A stretch of DNA of 64,000 nucleotides from Paraburkholderia solisilvae. Lineage in GTDB: Bacteria > Pseudomonadota > Gammaproteobacteria > Burkholderiales > Burkholderiaceae. How positions within the stretch are numbered: position 1 is the stretch's first letter; the number at the start of each line of letters is the position of its first letter. This document shows positions 45,180 through 54,441 of this stretch, in pieces. A model generated the notes under the pieces. That model did not search any database. It was not told where the DNA came from and was given only the letters and a program-made list of their open reading frames with translations. Where the stretch lies: positions 1 to 64,000 of the forward strand of contig NZ_CADIKF010000032.1 of assembly GCF_902859875.1 (NCBI RefSeq), read 5' to 3'. The translations under genes were made by a program, and so were the position numbers.

Positions 45180-45364
45180 CGGCTTTGGGCAGGCCGTTTG
45201 ATGCGACCCATCGGCGTCGGCTCGACCCAGCTCGAGAGCGGCGCCTCGATCCAGCGCTCGAGCGACTGCCGCTTGAACGCGACGGCAAGGCAATGGAACC
45301 GACCCTGCAGCTCGGGCGCAGCGGCCCGGGCGCGGCGCCTCGAACGCGCCGGCGCACACGTACG

Positions 45365-46957
45365 CTACGCGCCGATTCCTTCGAGAATCTCGTCGTGCGA
45401 TTCCCGCTCGGCGAGATACTCGGTGCGATAACCGGTATGCACGCCCCAGTAATAAAACACCAGCGCACACACGATCACGACCACCATATCCCAGCCGTAC
45501 GGCAACACGCCCAGCCCGCCGAACTGCTTGCTGCCGATCAGCGACAGCAAGGCCATCGTCGGCAGATAGGCCACCAGCCACCATGCCGCCTTCAGGTCGC
45601 GCCCCCAGCCCGCGAAGCCCTCCTTCGCCTGGTAGTAGAAGTACACCGGCAGCGCGACGATCATCAGCAGAATGATTTCGCCGGTCAGCGGCCACTTCGC
45701 CCAGTACAGGATCAGCGACGCGCAGACGAACGCGAACGGTGCGATCGCCTTCATCCCGGCGATCTGCAGCGGCCGCTCGAGATCCGTCGCGGTGCGGCGC
45801 AGCGCCATCAGGCTGACCGGCCCGGTCAGATATGAAATGACCGTGGCGACTGAGATGACCGCCGCCAGCGAACTCCAGCCGCGGAAGAAGAACAGGAAGA
45901 TGAACGACACCAGCAGGTTGAACCACATCGCCTGACGCGGCACGCCGTAAAGCGGATGCACGTTGCCGAACATTTTCGGCAGCGTGTTGTTGCGCTCCAT
46001 CGCGTAGATCATGCGGGTGGTGGTCGCCATATACGTGGTGCCGGTGCCGCTCGGGCTCACGAACGCATCGATATACAACAGGATCGCGAGCCAGTTCAGA
46101 TTCAGCGCAATCGCGAGTTCCGCGAACGGCGACGCGAACGTGAAGTGGCTCCAGCCTTTCATCACGTCGGCCGGATTGACCGCGCCGATATACGCGACTT
46201 GCAGCAGCACGTAGATCACGAGCGCAAGCAGGATCGAGCCGATGACCGCGAACGGCACGCTCTTCGCCGGATTGCGCGCTTCACCCGCGAGATTGACCGG
46301 ACTCTGGAAGCCGTTGAACGCGAACACAATGCCGCTCGTCGCCACCGCGGTCAGCACCGCAGACCAGCCGTACGGCGCAAATGTGCTGGCCTCGCCGAAG
46401 TTCTCGCGGTGAAAGCCCGTCAGCATCAGACCGAGAATCGTCAAACCGGGAATCAGGAACTTGAAGACGGTGATAGTCGAATTCGCATGCGCGAACAGTT
46501 TCACGCCCCAGTAGTTGAGCAGGAAGTAGACGATCACGAGCGCCGCGGACAGTAACAGGCCGTTTGTCGTCAATGACCCGTTCACGAACAATGCGTGTGC
46601 CCAGTCGTAAGGCCATGTGCTCATGTACTGGATCGACGCCTCCGCTTCAATCGGAATCACCGACACAATCGCGATCCAGTTGGCCCACGCGCTGATAAAG
46701 CCCACCAACGCGCCATGCGAATAGCGCGCGTAGCGCACCATACCGCCGGACTCCGGCAACATCGCACCGAGTTCCGCATAAGTCAGCGCAATCGCGAGAA
46801 TCACGACCGCTCCGATCACCCATGCACAAATCGCCGCGGGCCCTGCAATTTTTGCCGCCTTCCACGCGCCGAACAGCCAGCCGGACCCGATAATCGAACC
46901 CAAGCCGGTCAGCAATAGCGCGATCGGCCCAATGTTCCTTTGTATAGAACTCTTCAC
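45365..46957 (-). CDS. APC family amino-acid permease
   Basis: A 530-residue membrane transporter with about 12-14 hydrophobic helices. The first helix has the APC signature IGPIALLLTGLGSIIGSGWLFG (GSG substrate backbone site), and helix 6 reads VFAFNGFQSPVNLAGEARNPAKS. It resembles YkfD/YhdG-like or aspartate-proton symporter-type permeases. The start is GTG at 46957, chosen because AGGAGAA lies six bases upstream; no ATG fits better. Substrate cannot be told by eye. The gene has its own terminator. Confidence 0.9.
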   Translation of the reverse strand: MKSSIQRNIGPIALLLTGLGSIIGSGWLFGAWKAAKIAGPAAICAWVIGAVVILAIALTYAELGAMLPESGGMVRYARYSHGALVGFISAWANWIAIVSVIPIEAEASIQYMSTWPYDWAHALFVNGSLTTNGLLLSAALVIVYFLLNYWGVKLFAHANSTITVFKFLIPGLTILGLMLTGFHRENFGEASTFAPYGWSAVLTAVATSGIVFAFNGFQSPVNLAGEARNPAKSVPFAVIGSILLALVIYVLLQVAYIGAVNPADVMKGWSHFTFASPFAELAIALNLNWLAILLYIDAFVSPSGTGTTYMATTTRMIYAMERNNTLPKMFGNVHPLYGVPRQAMWFNLLVSFIFLFFFRGWSSLAAVISVATVISYLTGPVSLMALRRTATDLERPLQIAGMKAIAPFAFVCASLILYWAKWPLTGEIILLMIVALPVYFYYQAKEGFAGWGRDLKAAWWLVAYLPTMALLSLIGSKQFGGLGVLPYGWDMVVVIVCALVFYYWGVHTGYRTEYLAERESHDEILEGIGA

Positions 46958-47231
46958 GTCTTCTCCTGTAACGGAAACCGTATCGATGCCGTGCTGATAC
47001 GGCTGTCTCCGCCTGAATGCCGGTCACGATACGCACGCTTCGGGCCAGCACATCCGCGCGTTCACATCGCGCCGGTGCAACCTTCGGCAAGGCGCGTAGT
47101 GTAACGGTTGCACCCGATAGTTGAATACCCGGAAACGGCTCTCTCTACAAAAAAATCCATCCATTTGCAAGCTTTGTAAGAGGTGTGTACCCCATAAAAT
47201 GTTAATGCCTGTGAAGAAAATAGGGACACTA
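46958..47231. other. Divergent intergenic region upstream of the permease and csp genes
   Basis: This part of the 447-base gap holds the permease leader (rightmost SD at 46960-46970). Between about 47110 and 47230 it is noticeably AT-richer than the surrounding genes, consistent with promoters for both genes. No RNA gene is recognised. Confidence 0.45.
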
Positions 47232-47260
47232 TTGACCTTCTCTCGAAATGACCGTATAAA
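47232..47260 (+). promoter_or_regulatory. sigma70-type promoter of the cold-shock gene
   Basis: TTGACC (47232-47237) and TATAAA (47255-47260) are separated by exactly 17 bases, the best promoter in the window. A start about seven bases later gives a 5' leader of roughly 138 bases before the ATG at 47405, as is usual for cold-shock mRNAs. Confidence 0.75.
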
Positions 47261-47365
47261 GACCGGGCAGGATTTCAAGTGGCGAGTGAATTGGTCTTTC
47301 GTAGTTCGCCCATCACGGTACTCCGGTTGGTCCTATTACCCCTTCCTTGATTTTCGTGCACCCCC

Positions 47366-47377
47366 AGGCTTCGGCCT
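47366..47377 (+). promoter_or_regulatory. UUCG-tetraloop hairpin in the cold-shock mRNA leader
   Basis: AGGC, TTCG and GCCT form a very stable C(UUCG)G tetraloop 27 bases before the start codon. It is followed by CCTCTTTTAGGA, in which CCT could pair with the AGG of the ribosome binding site. A temperature-sensitive leader is plausible but unproven. Confidence 0.45.
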
Positions 47378-47404
47378 TATTTACCTCTTTTAGGAAAAAG
47401 TAAT

Positions 47405-47608
47405 ATGGAAACCGGTACCGTCAAGTGGTTCAATGACGCAAAGGGCTTTGGCTTTATCACCCCGGACGGCGGCGGCGAAGACCTGTTCGCGCATTTCTCG
47501 GAAATCCGCATCGAAGGCTTCAAGACGCTTCAGGAAAACCAGAAGGTCACGTTTGAAGTGAAGACGGGTCCGAAGGGCAAGCAAGCCGCTAACATCAAGC
47601 CGGCCTAA
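47405..47608 (+). CDS. Cold-shock protein (CspA family)
   Basis: A 67-residue single cold-shock domain. RNP-1 is KGFGFITP and RNP-2 is DLFAHFSEI, with the N-terminal GTVKWFNDAKG strand. It binds single-stranded RNA and DNA as an RNA chaperone. Several paralogues usually exist per genome, so no specific symbol is given. A strong promoter, long leader and dedicated terminator indicate an abundant monocistronic mRNA. Confidence 0.96.
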   Translation: METGTVKWFNDAKGFGFITPDGGGEDLFAHFSEIRIEGFKTLQENQKVTFEVKTGPKGKQAANIKPA

Positions 47609-47634
47609 GCTGCAACATCCCCCGGGATGCAAAG

Positions 47635-47661
47635 AAAAACCCCGCCAAGGCGGGGTTTTTT
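47635..47661 (+). terminator. Terminator of the cold-shock gene
   Basis: AAAAACCCCGCC (47635-47646) pairs with GGCGGGGTTTTT, ending in six T residues at 47656-47661. It lies 26 bases after the stop codon. Confidence 0.92.
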
Positions 47662-47734
47662 CATGCCTGTCCGCCTTTGCGGCAGGACAAGGTGATGCGC
47701 AACGCACAGCGCTAGCCCAAAGGTGCGTGCCGCG

Positions 47735-48985
47735 CTAGCTGAAAATCCGCTGTGCATGAATGCCCAGGCCGGTCGCGACGCTCGCGAGCCGGTCGCCGAA
47801 CACCGGCCGCGCGCCCGGAAACGCCGCGGCAATCGCGCCGGACAGAAACGCGAGCCCGGTCGAACCGCCGGTGAAATACAACGCGCTCACATCGCGGTCC
47901 GCCACGCCGGCCGCCTGCACCGTGTCGCGCGCCGCCTGCACGATACGCTGCGTTTCGTCTTTGCCCGCATCGATCAGTTGCGCCTCATCGAAAGCGACAC
48001 GCAGGTCGCCTTCGACCTGATCCAGATCGATCAGCGTCTCGCCGCCCGCCGCGACACCGATCTTGGCCTCTTCGGCACGCGCCGCCAATGCGTGACCGAG
48101 GCGCTGCTCGACCACACGCATCAGCCGGTCGTGGTGACGCGTATCCGCATACAGATGCCGCATCAGCGCCAGTTCGGCGACACGCTTGGGCGCATACACG
48201 GTATTGATCAGATGCCACGTGGCGAGGTCGAAATAAATGCGGTTCGGCACTTCGCGGCCCTCCGGGTCGATCGACCGGTAGCCGAGCTCGGTGAGAATTG
48301 TCGTCAGCTCGACGCGCCGGTCGAAATCGGTGCCCGCGACGTGCACGCCATGATGCGCGAGCACGTCGTCCTTGCGCTCGAGGCGCGTCATCCGCTGCGG
48401 TCCGACGCGCACCAGCGAAAAGTCCGACGTGCCGCCGCCGATATCCGCGACCAGCACGAGTCCCTCTTCGGTCAGATAAGACTCGTAGTCGAACGCGGCG
48501 GCGATCGGCTCGTACTGGAAATGGATCTCGCGAAAGCCGACCGCGCGCGCGGCGGCTTCCAGCTGCTGCTGCGCGAGACGGTCGGCGCGCGCGTCGTCGT
48601 CGACGAAGAACACCGGGCGGCCGAGCACCGCGCGGTCCAGCGCGGCGCCCGCGCCCGCTTCCGCGTGCCGCTTCAGATGCGTGAGGAATATGCCGATTAC
48701 GTCGGTGTATTTGATCGCGCTGCCGTCGCCGAGATCGGTCGTACTGTCGGCCAGCGCCGACCCGAGGATGCTTTTCATCGAGCGCATCAGACGCCCGTCG
48801 AAGCCGTCGACGTACGCTTCGAGCGCTGCGCGCCCGTACTCGCGGGTGTTTTCGTCGACATTGAAAAACACCGCGGTCGGCAGCGTCGTGTACGCGCCTT
48901 CGACTGACGCAAGCCGCAGCGCACCATTGTCGGGCACCGCGACGGCCGAATTCGACGTACCGAAGTCAATCGCGCAAAAGGTCAT
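47735..48985 (-). CDS. Hsp70 family protein (YegD-like)
   Basis: A 416-residue actin-fold ATPase lacking the substrate-binding domain of DnaK. The phosphate-1 loop is AIDFGTSNSAVAV, phosphate-2 LVADIGGGTSDFSLVRVG, and the adenosine segment ALYFTGGSTGLAFLSGAI. YegD-like proteins are about 450 residues and of unknown client range. The ATG at 48985 gives MTFCAIDFGTSN; the nine residues upstream in frame are not conserved-looking. It is divergent from an MFS transporter. Confidence 0.9.
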   Translation of the reverse strand: MTFCAIDFGTSNSAVAVPDNGALRLASVEGAYTTLPTAVFFNVDENTREYGRAALEAYVDGFDGRLMRSMKSILGSALADSTTDLGDGSAIKYTDVIGIFLTHLKRHAEAGAGAALDRAVLGRPVFFVDDDARADRLAQQQLEAAARAVGFREIHFQYEPIAAAFDYESYLTEEGLVLVADIGGGTSDFSLVRVGPQRMTRLERKDDVLAHHGVHVAGTDFDRRVELTTILTELGYRSIDPEGREVPNRIYFDLATWHLINTVYAPKRVAELALMRHLYADTRHHDRLMRVVEQRLGHALAARAEEAKIGVAAGGETLIDLDQVEGDLRVAFDEAQLIDAGKDETQRIVQAARDTVQAAGVADRDVSALYFTGGSTGLAFLSGAIAAAFPGARPVFGDRLASVATGLGIHAQRIFS

Positions 48986-49328
48986 GAGGACTTCGCTGGC
49001 TGACGGCGGCAAACGCCGCCCACGCCGGCGCGAGCAAGGTAAGGGACGGGCTTTTTAGCACGAAAGCGCAATGTGCGGCAACCCAGGTTGTGGATACGGC
49101 GCAAGCTGTACCGGTGAGTGTTGCGGGTCGGACGACGCCAGAGCCGCCTGCTGGCGGCTCGAGCGTACGTGCATGCGTTCACGCGCGCGGCAGCGTTCGC
49201 GGAACAGAATTTGCGAAAACCGAAGCGGCCACGCAAAACCCACACTCGCAGACCGACCGCTACGCTTGCCGACAGCATACGCCGCCCCGGCAACGCAGGT
49301 TGCGTGCGACAACAGGAGACCCGCCCCG
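48986..49328. other. Divergent intergenic region, Hsp70-like / MFS
   Basis: Nothing was recognised here apart from the AGGAG ribosome binding site of the MFS gene at 49314-49318. Long open frames across it are GC-driven shadows; a longer N terminus for the MFS protein would add about 86 residues with no homologous character. Confidence 0.45.
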
Positions 49329-50807
49329 ATGTCCGAACCGCCGCCCACTGCGACCGCCCACGCTGAAGCAGCCGCGCTCGTCGAAACAGATCTGCCGGCG
49401 CGGCTCGACCGACTGCCATGGGGCCGCTTTCATACGCTGATTGTCGTTGCGCTCGGCGTGACATGGCTGCTCGACGGACTGGAGGTGACGCTTGCCGGCG
49501 CCGTCGCGAGCGCGCTGAAGTCGAGCCCTGCGCTGCACTTCACGAACGCGGAGGTCGGTCTCGCGGGCAGCGCGTACATCGCGGGCGCGGTGCTCGGCGC
49601 GCTCGGCTTCGGCTGGCTCACCGACCGTCTCGGCCGGCGCAAGCTGTTTTTCATCACGCTCGCGCTCTATCTGGCGGCGACCGCCGCGACCGGGTTCTCA
49701 TGGAACCTTGAGACATTCCTGATTTTCCGTTTCCTGACCGGCGCGGGCATCGGCGGCGAATACACCGCGATCAACTCGACGATCCAGGAATTCACGCCCG
49801 CACGCGTGCGCGGCTGGACCGATCTCGCGATCAACGGCACCTTTTGGGTCGGCGCGGGCATCGGCGCGGCGGGCTCCCTCGTGCTGCTCGATCCGGGATT
49901 GATGCCGCCCGACTGGGGCTGGCGCGCATGCTTTCTGATCGGCGCGCTGCTCGCGCTTGCGATTCTGCCGATGCGCGTATGGATTCCGGAAAGCCCGCGC
50001 TGGCTATTGACGCACGGCGCAGCGCACGAAGCCCGCTCGGTGGTCGAAGGCATCGAGGCGCGCTTTCGCAGCCACGGCCACCGGCTCGTTGAAGACGGCA
50101 CGCTCAAACGTCTGCGGCTGCGCGCCCGCGAACGCACGACGCTGCGCGAAGTGTTCCACACGCTGTTCGTGCTGCATCGGCGGCGCGCACTCGTCGGGCT
50201 GTCGCTGATGACAGCCCAGGCGTTCTGCTATAACGCGATCTTTTTCACCTACGCGCTGGTGCTGACCGATTTCTACGGCGTGCCCGGCGACCATATCGGC
50301 TGGTATCTGCTGCCGTTCGCGCTCGGCAACTTTCTCGGCCCGCTGCTGCTCGGCCGGCTGTTCGACGTGATCGGCCGGCGCAAGATGATCACGGCAACCT
50401 ACGCGATCTCCGGCGTGCTGCTGACCGTCAGCGGCTATCTGTTCGAGCAACATTGGCTGACCGTCACGACACAGACGATCTCGTGGATAGTGATCTTCTT
50501 TTTCGCGTCGGCGGCGGCAAGCTCTGCGTATCTGACCGTCAGCGAGTCGTTTCCGCTCGAGATACGCGCACTCGCGATCGCGGTGTTCTACGCGTTCGGG
50601 ACCGCGCTCGGCGGCATCGCGGGGCCGGCGTTCTTCGGGCGCCTGATCGACACGCATCAACGTAGCGAGGTGTTTTCCGGCTATCTGGTCGGCTCGGCGT
50701 TGATGCTGCTGGCCGCGCTGATCGCGGCCATCTGGGGCGTCGACGCGGAACGGCGTTCGCTCGAAAGCGTCGCCGCGCCGCTGTCCGCCGTCGCCGACAA
50801 CGAATGA
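49329..50807 (+). CDS. MFS transporter (sugar/metabolite porter type)
   Basis: A 492-residue major-facilitator protein with 12 predicted helices. The loop 2-3 motif DRLGRRKLFF, the RFLTGAGIGGEYTAINSTIQEFTPARVRG segment after helix 4 and DVIGRRKM in the second half place it near the SP/MHS-like porters for sugars or aromatic and organic acids. An Asp in helix 1 (WLLDGLEVTLAG) is typical of this group. The ATG at 49329 has AGGAG about ten bases upstream. Substrate unknown. Confidence 0.88.
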   Translation: MSEPPPTATAHAEAAALVETDLPARLDRLPWGRFHTLIVVALGVTWLLDGLEVTLAGAVASALKSSPALHFTNAEVGLAGSAYIAGAVLGALGFGWLTDRLGRRKLFFITLALYLAATAATGFSWNLETFLIFRFLTGAGIGGEYTAINSTIQEFTPARVRGWTDLAINGTFWVGAGIGAAGSLVLLDPGLMPPDWGWRACFLIGALLALAILPMRVWIPESPRWLLTHGAAHEARSVVEGIEARFRSHGHRLVEDGTLKRLRLRARERTTLREVFHTLFVLHRRRALVGLSLMTAQAFCYNAIFFTYALVLTDFYGVPGDHIGWYLLPFALGNFLGPLLLGRLFDVIGRRKMITATYAISGVLLTVSGYLFEQHWLTVTTQTISWIVIFFFASAAASSAYLTVSESFPLEIRALAIAVFYAFGTALGGIAGPAFFGRLIDTHQRSEVFSGYLVGSALMLLAALIAAIWGVDAERRSLESVAAPLSAVADNE

Positions 50808-50898
50808 CGCGCGCGACCTCGTCACTTAACCGCGGATGCACACGCGACGCGAAGCACCGCGCGGCGTCACGCGACAAAGGCCGCTCGCGCGACGACGC

Positions 50899-51492
50899 TC
50901 AGAACGCCTTTTTCCAGGCGCCCGCGAATGCAATGTCCGCGAGCGGCAAACGCGTGCGCGCCGCCTTCTCGCGCTCGCGCAACACCGGGTCGAGCTTCTC
51001 GGCGTCGCCATAGTGACCGAGCGCGATCATCGCGAGCACTTCGACATCGTCTGGAACCTCGAATGCATGACGAAACGCGTTGACGTCGAAGCCGCTCATC
51101 TGATGCGCGGCGAGACCCAGCGCGTGCGCTTGCAAGACCAGCGCGAGCGCGGCCGCGCCAGCGTCGTAGGACGCGCAACGATTGACCGCGCCCTTGCTGG
51201 TCAGCGTATGCGTGGTCACGGTGATCAGGACGGGCACCGGGCCATTCCAGCCCTGATTGAATGGCACGAGCGTCGCAAACGCCTTCTTGTACGCCACCTC
51301 GTCGACGCTGCGATCGAACACGATAAAGCGCCACGGTTGCCCGTTGAAGGCCGAAGGCGCCCAGCGCGCGGCTTCGAGCACCGTGCGCAGATGATCGCGG
51401 CTTACCGGTTCGCTCGAAAATGCGCGCGGACTCCAGCGGCTCGCCAACAGTTCGTGAATCGGGACTTCTGCAGCAGCGATTTTTTTGATCAT
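50899..51492 (-). CDS. Nitroreductase family protein
   Basis: A 197-residue FMN-dependent nitroreductase-fold protein. The N-terminal RWSPRAFSSEPV (FMN phosphate site), EAARWAPSAFNGQPWRFIV, and the C-terminal MIALGHYGDAEKL segments are diagnostic. It reduces nitro groups or quinones with NAD(P)H; the natural substrate is unknown. The ATG at 51492 is the natural start. It is adjacent to, but 134 bases from, the co-directional MFS gene's stop. Confidence 0.9.
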   Translation of the reverse strand: MIKKIAAAEVPIHELLASRWSPRAFSSEPVSRDHLRTVLEAARWAPSAFNGQPWRFIVFDRSVDEVAYKKAFATLVPFNQGWNGPVPVLITVTTHTLTSKGAVNRCASYDAGAAALALVLQAHALGLAAHQMSGFDVNAFRHAFEVPDDVEVLAMIALGHYGDAEKLDPVLREREKAARTRLPLADIAFAGAWKKAF

Positions 51493-51626
51493 ATGCGTCT
51501 CGCGGTCGAAGTACGTGAGCGATGGATCACTACCAGCGGCCCGTTAGGATAACAAGCCGCGCACCGCGGGTCGATTTGCTCACCTGCATATTCGACTGCG
51601 AGACTGCGAAATCGTCGCGGCCTGCG

Positions 51627-52910
51627 TCAGACCGCTTGCACCGCGACCTCGCGTGGACGCCGGTTGATACGCAACACGATCACAGCGGCGACGAGGCACA
51701 GGCCGCCCGAAATCATCGACGCGACCGTGTACGTGCCGAGACTCGCACGCAGCAGCCCGGCGCCGAATGCGGCAAACGCCGCGCCCAGCTGGTGCCCGGC
51801 CACCACCCAGCCGAACACGACCGGCGCCGACTCCTTGCCGTACACATCGGTGGCCAGACGCACGGTGGGCGGCACGGTTGCAATCCAGTCGAGGCCGTAG
51901 AAAACGGCGAAGAGCGGCAGACCGAAGAAATCGATGCCGAACGCGTGCGGCAGATAGATCAGCGACAGCCCGCGCAGGCCGTAGTACCAGAACAGCAGCA
52001 CGCGCGCGTTGAAGCGGTCCGACAGCCAGCCCGACAGCGTCGTGCCGAACAGATCGAAGATGCCCATCGCGGCCAGCAGCGAAGCGCCCTGCACTTCGGT
52101 CATCCCGTAGTCGCCGCACATCGCGATCAGATGGGTGCCGACGTACCCGTTGGTGCTCGCACCGCAAATAAAGAAGCTAAAAAAGAGCAGCCAGAAATCG
52201 CGCGTTTTGCTCGCGGACGCCAGCGTGCCGAACGCGATCGCAAGCGGATTCTGCTTCGACTGATCGGTTCTGGGCGGCGCGTCCGCCGGTTCGCCGTACG
52301 GCCGCAGCGTCAGATCGGCCGGGCGCTCGGGCAACAGGAAGGCGACCAGCGGCAGCACGATACCCGCGGCGATCGCGACGGTCCAGACGACCGGCCGCCA
52401 GCCGTGATGCTCGGCAATCGCCGCGAGCATCGGCAGGAACACCAGTTGCCCGGTCGCGGAACTGGCGGTGAGGATGCCCATCACCAGCCCGCGGCGCGCG
52501 GTGAACCAGCGGTTGACGACGGTCGCGGACAGCGTCAGCGCCGCCACACCGGTCGAGCCGCCGACCATCACGCCCCACACGAGCACCATCTGCCACGGCG
52601 CGGTCATCATCGACGACAGCGCGACGCCGCCCGCCATCGCCGCCAGCGCGATGAGCAAGGTCGGACGGACGCCGAAGCGCTGCATCGCAGCCGCGGCGAA
52701 CGGACCCATCAGGCCGTACAGCGCGATATTCACCGAGATGGCGAGCGAGATCGTGGCGCGGCTCCAGCCGAACTCGTGCTCGAGCGGAACCATCATCACG
52801 CTCGGCGTCGCGCGCGTGCCGGCCGCCGCGAGCAGCACGAGAAACACCACGCCGACCGCCAGCCAGCCGTAGTGAAAGCGGCCGCCGATGAGTCTTGAAG
52901 CCCAATTCAT
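51627..52910 (-). CDS. MFS transporter (oxalate/formate-antiporter or monocarboxylate type)
   Basis: A 427-residue major-facilitator protein with 12 helices. It begins FHYGWLAVGVVFLVLLAAAGTRATPSVMMVPLEHEFGWSR, the pattern of the OFA/MCT-like subgroup, and has NRWFTARRGLVMGILTASSATGQLVFLPML after helix 4 and SGWLSDRFNARVLL in the central loop. It probably exports or exchanges an organic acid or a toxic compound. The ATG at 52910 has GGAGAG upstream. It is divergent from a TetR regulator with nested dyads between them. Confidence 0.88.
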   Translation of the reverse strand: MNWASRLIGGRFHYGWLAVGVVFLVLLAAAGTRATPSVMMVPLEHEFGWSRATISLAISVNIALYGLMGPFAAAAMQRFGVRPTLLIALAAMAGGVALSSMMTAPWQMVLVWGVMVGGSTGVAALTLSATVVNRWFTARRGLVMGILTASSATGQLVFLPMLAAIAEHHGWRPVVWTVAIAAGIVLPLVAFLLPERPADLTLRPYGEPADAPPRTDQSKQNPLAIAFGTLASASKTRDFWLLFFSFFICGASTNGYVGTHLIAMCGDYGMTEVQGASLLAAMGIFDLFGTTLSGWLSDRFNARVLLFWYYGLRGLSLIYLPHAFGIDFFGLPLFAVFYGLDWIATVPPTVRLATDVYGKESAPVVFGWVVAGHQLGAAFAAFGAGLLRASLGTYTVASMISGGLCLVAAVIVLRINRRPREVAVQAV

Positions 52911-52990
52911 CCGTTGCTCTCCGTTTTCGACGTACACCGCTGCGGGAATCGGGCAAATGCGCCGTCGAGATCAGGTTATGTTCTGTGGAT

Positions 52991-53064
52991 TGTTACAAAT
53001 TGCGTCACAGACTTGTGACTGATCTGTAACAATGGTCTTGCGATGGTAGTGACCGGTCAGTAAC
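52991..53064. promoter_or_regulatory. Nested dyad operators between the MFS and tetR genes
   Basis: TGTTACA (52991-52997) and TGTAACA (53025-53031) are inverted arms enclosing a second inverted pair, GTCACA (53004-53009) and TGTGAC (53014-53019), with nearly the same centre. A further dyad, TGACCGGTCA (53050-53059), flanked by TA on both sides and ending GTAAC, shares the AGTAACA/TGTAACA half-site. They are likely operators for the adjacent TetR regulator, controlling itself and the MFS gene. Confidence 0.7.
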
Positions 53065-53104
53065 ATGTCAAGGCAACTCATTCGCATTTACGGACTTTCC
53101 ATTT

Positions 53105-53809
53105 ATGAACGATTCCCGCGCTGCGAAACCCCAACGCAAGGCGCAATCCGGAGCGCGCGCGTCTGCTCGCGGTGCATCGGGCACAGCGGCGCGTGCGCCG
53201 GCAGGCGCGACACGGCGTCCGCACACCGCCGGCCCCGACGCGCAGGAGCATCTGCTGCGCGCGGCGTCCGAGCTGTTCTATCGCGATGGCGTGCGGGCGG
53301 TCGGCGTCGATGCGGTCGTCGAGCGGGCGGGTGTCAACAAGATGAGCCTGTATCGGCAGTTTTCGTCGAAAGACGATCTGGTCGTCGCCTATCTCGAGCA
53401 CGCGGACCGCGCGTTCTTCGAGCGCTTCGAGCGCAGCATCGCGAAGCATCCCGGCGACCCGGTCCAGCGGCTGAACCAGTATTTCACCGACCTCGCACGG
53501 CGCGCGTCCGCGGACGACTATCGCGGCTGTCCGTTCGTGAACGTGTCGGCGGAGTTTCCGGATGCGTCGCATCCGGCGCGGCAGTGCGTGAGCCGCAACA
53601 AGGCGAGACTGATCGCAAGGCTCAATGAACTGGCTGCGGAAGCCGGCGCGCGCGATCCCGCTGCGCTCGCCAACGCACTGGCGTTGATTATCGAAGGCAT
53701 CTATGCGGCGAGCCAGACGTATGGTCCCGGTTGCGGGCCGATTACGGCGGCCCCGGCTCTCGCCGCGCAACTGATCGACGCGGCACGCGCGGATGCACCG
53801 GTAAAATAG
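53105..53809 (+). CDS. TetR family transcriptional regulator
   Basis: A 234-residue regulator. The N-terminal helix-turn-helix spans LFYRDGVRAVGVDAVVERAGVNKMSLYRQFSSKDDLVVAYLE (about 60-102), after a basic, low-complexity N terminus of 50 residues (RKAQSGARASARGASG). The C-terminal ligand domain is of the TetR_C type with a GCPFVNVSAEFPDASHP segment characteristic of the AcrR-like subgroup. It is divergent from the MFS transporter and likely controls it. Ligand unknown. A start further in, near residue 40, is possible. Confidence 0.9.
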   Translation: MNDSRAAKPQRKAQSGARASARGASGTAARAPAGATRRPHTAGPDAQEHLLRAASELFYRDGVRAVGVDAVVERAGVNKMSLYRQFSSKDDLVVAYLEHADRAFFERFERSIAKHPGDPVQRLNQYFTDLARRASADDYRGCPFVNVSAEFPDASHPARQCVSRNKARLIARLNELAAEAGARDPAALANALALIIEGIYAASQTYGPGCGPITAAPALAAQLIDAARADAPVK

Positions 53810-53832
53810 CGGTTTCGTTGCACGACCCCGCT

Positions 53833-54420
53833 ATGCCCTCATCCCCATCGCCCGCTCAACCCGCAACGTCGCACGAAGCGGTGATCGCCGCGGCCCGCCA
53901 CTGGCTGATGCGCGCGGTGATCGGACTCAATCTGTGTCCTTTCGCGAAGGCAGTACACGTAAAAGACCAGATACGCTACGCGGTCAGCGATGCCACCGAT
54001 ATTGAAAGCGTCCTCGCCGATCTCGAGATCGAGCTGCGCACGCTGGCGGATGCGGACCCCACTGCAACCGACACCACGCTGCTGATCCTTCCGCACGCGC
54101 TCGCCGATTTCCTCGAATACAACGACTGCCTGTTCTTCGCGGACCGCATGTTGAAACACCTGCGTCTTGAAGGCACGCTGCAGATTGCGAGCTTTCACCC
54201 GCACTATCAGTTCGAAGGCAGCGAGCCGGACGATATCGAAAACGTGACGAACCGCTCGCCCTATCCGATCCTGCATCTGTTGCGCGAAGCGAGCATCGAA
54301 CGCGCGGTCGCCGCGTTTCCCGATGCCGAAGCGATCTATACGCGCAATCAGGAAACGGTGCGGCGGCTCGGACACGAGGGCTGGCGCCAATGGATGGCGA
54401 AACCCGCAGACGACGCGTGA
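53833..54420 (+). CDS. DUF1415 protein
   Basis: A 195-residue member of DUF1415, a family of unknown function common in beta- and gamma-proteobacteria. Conserved segments are WLMRAVIGLNLCPFAKAV near the N terminus, TTLLILPHALADFLEYNDCL and QIASFHPHYQFEGSEPDDIENVTNRSPYPILHLLREASIERA. Conserved Cys, His and Asp/Glu residues suggest a metal or redox role, but this is inference. ATG 53833 is 23 bases after the tetR stop. It may be co-transcribed with tetR. Confidence 0.92.
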   Translation: MPSSPSPAQPATSHEAVIAAARHWLMRAVIGLNLCPFAKAVHVKDQIRYAVSDATDIESVLADLEIELRTLADADPTATDTTLLILPHALADFLEYNDCLFFADRMLKHLRLEGTLQIASFHPHYQFEGSEPDDIENVTNRSPYPILHLLREASIERAVAAFPDAEAIYTRNQETVRRLGHEGWRQWMAKPADDA

Positions 54421-54441
54421 CGCGCATCTGGAGAGGGTCGC

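Noticed and set aside
49071..49328. 86-residue N-terminal extension of the MFS transporter
   Set aside because: No ribosome binding site at the upstream start and a sequence unlike any transporter; the AGGAG-preceded ATG at 49329 is better.
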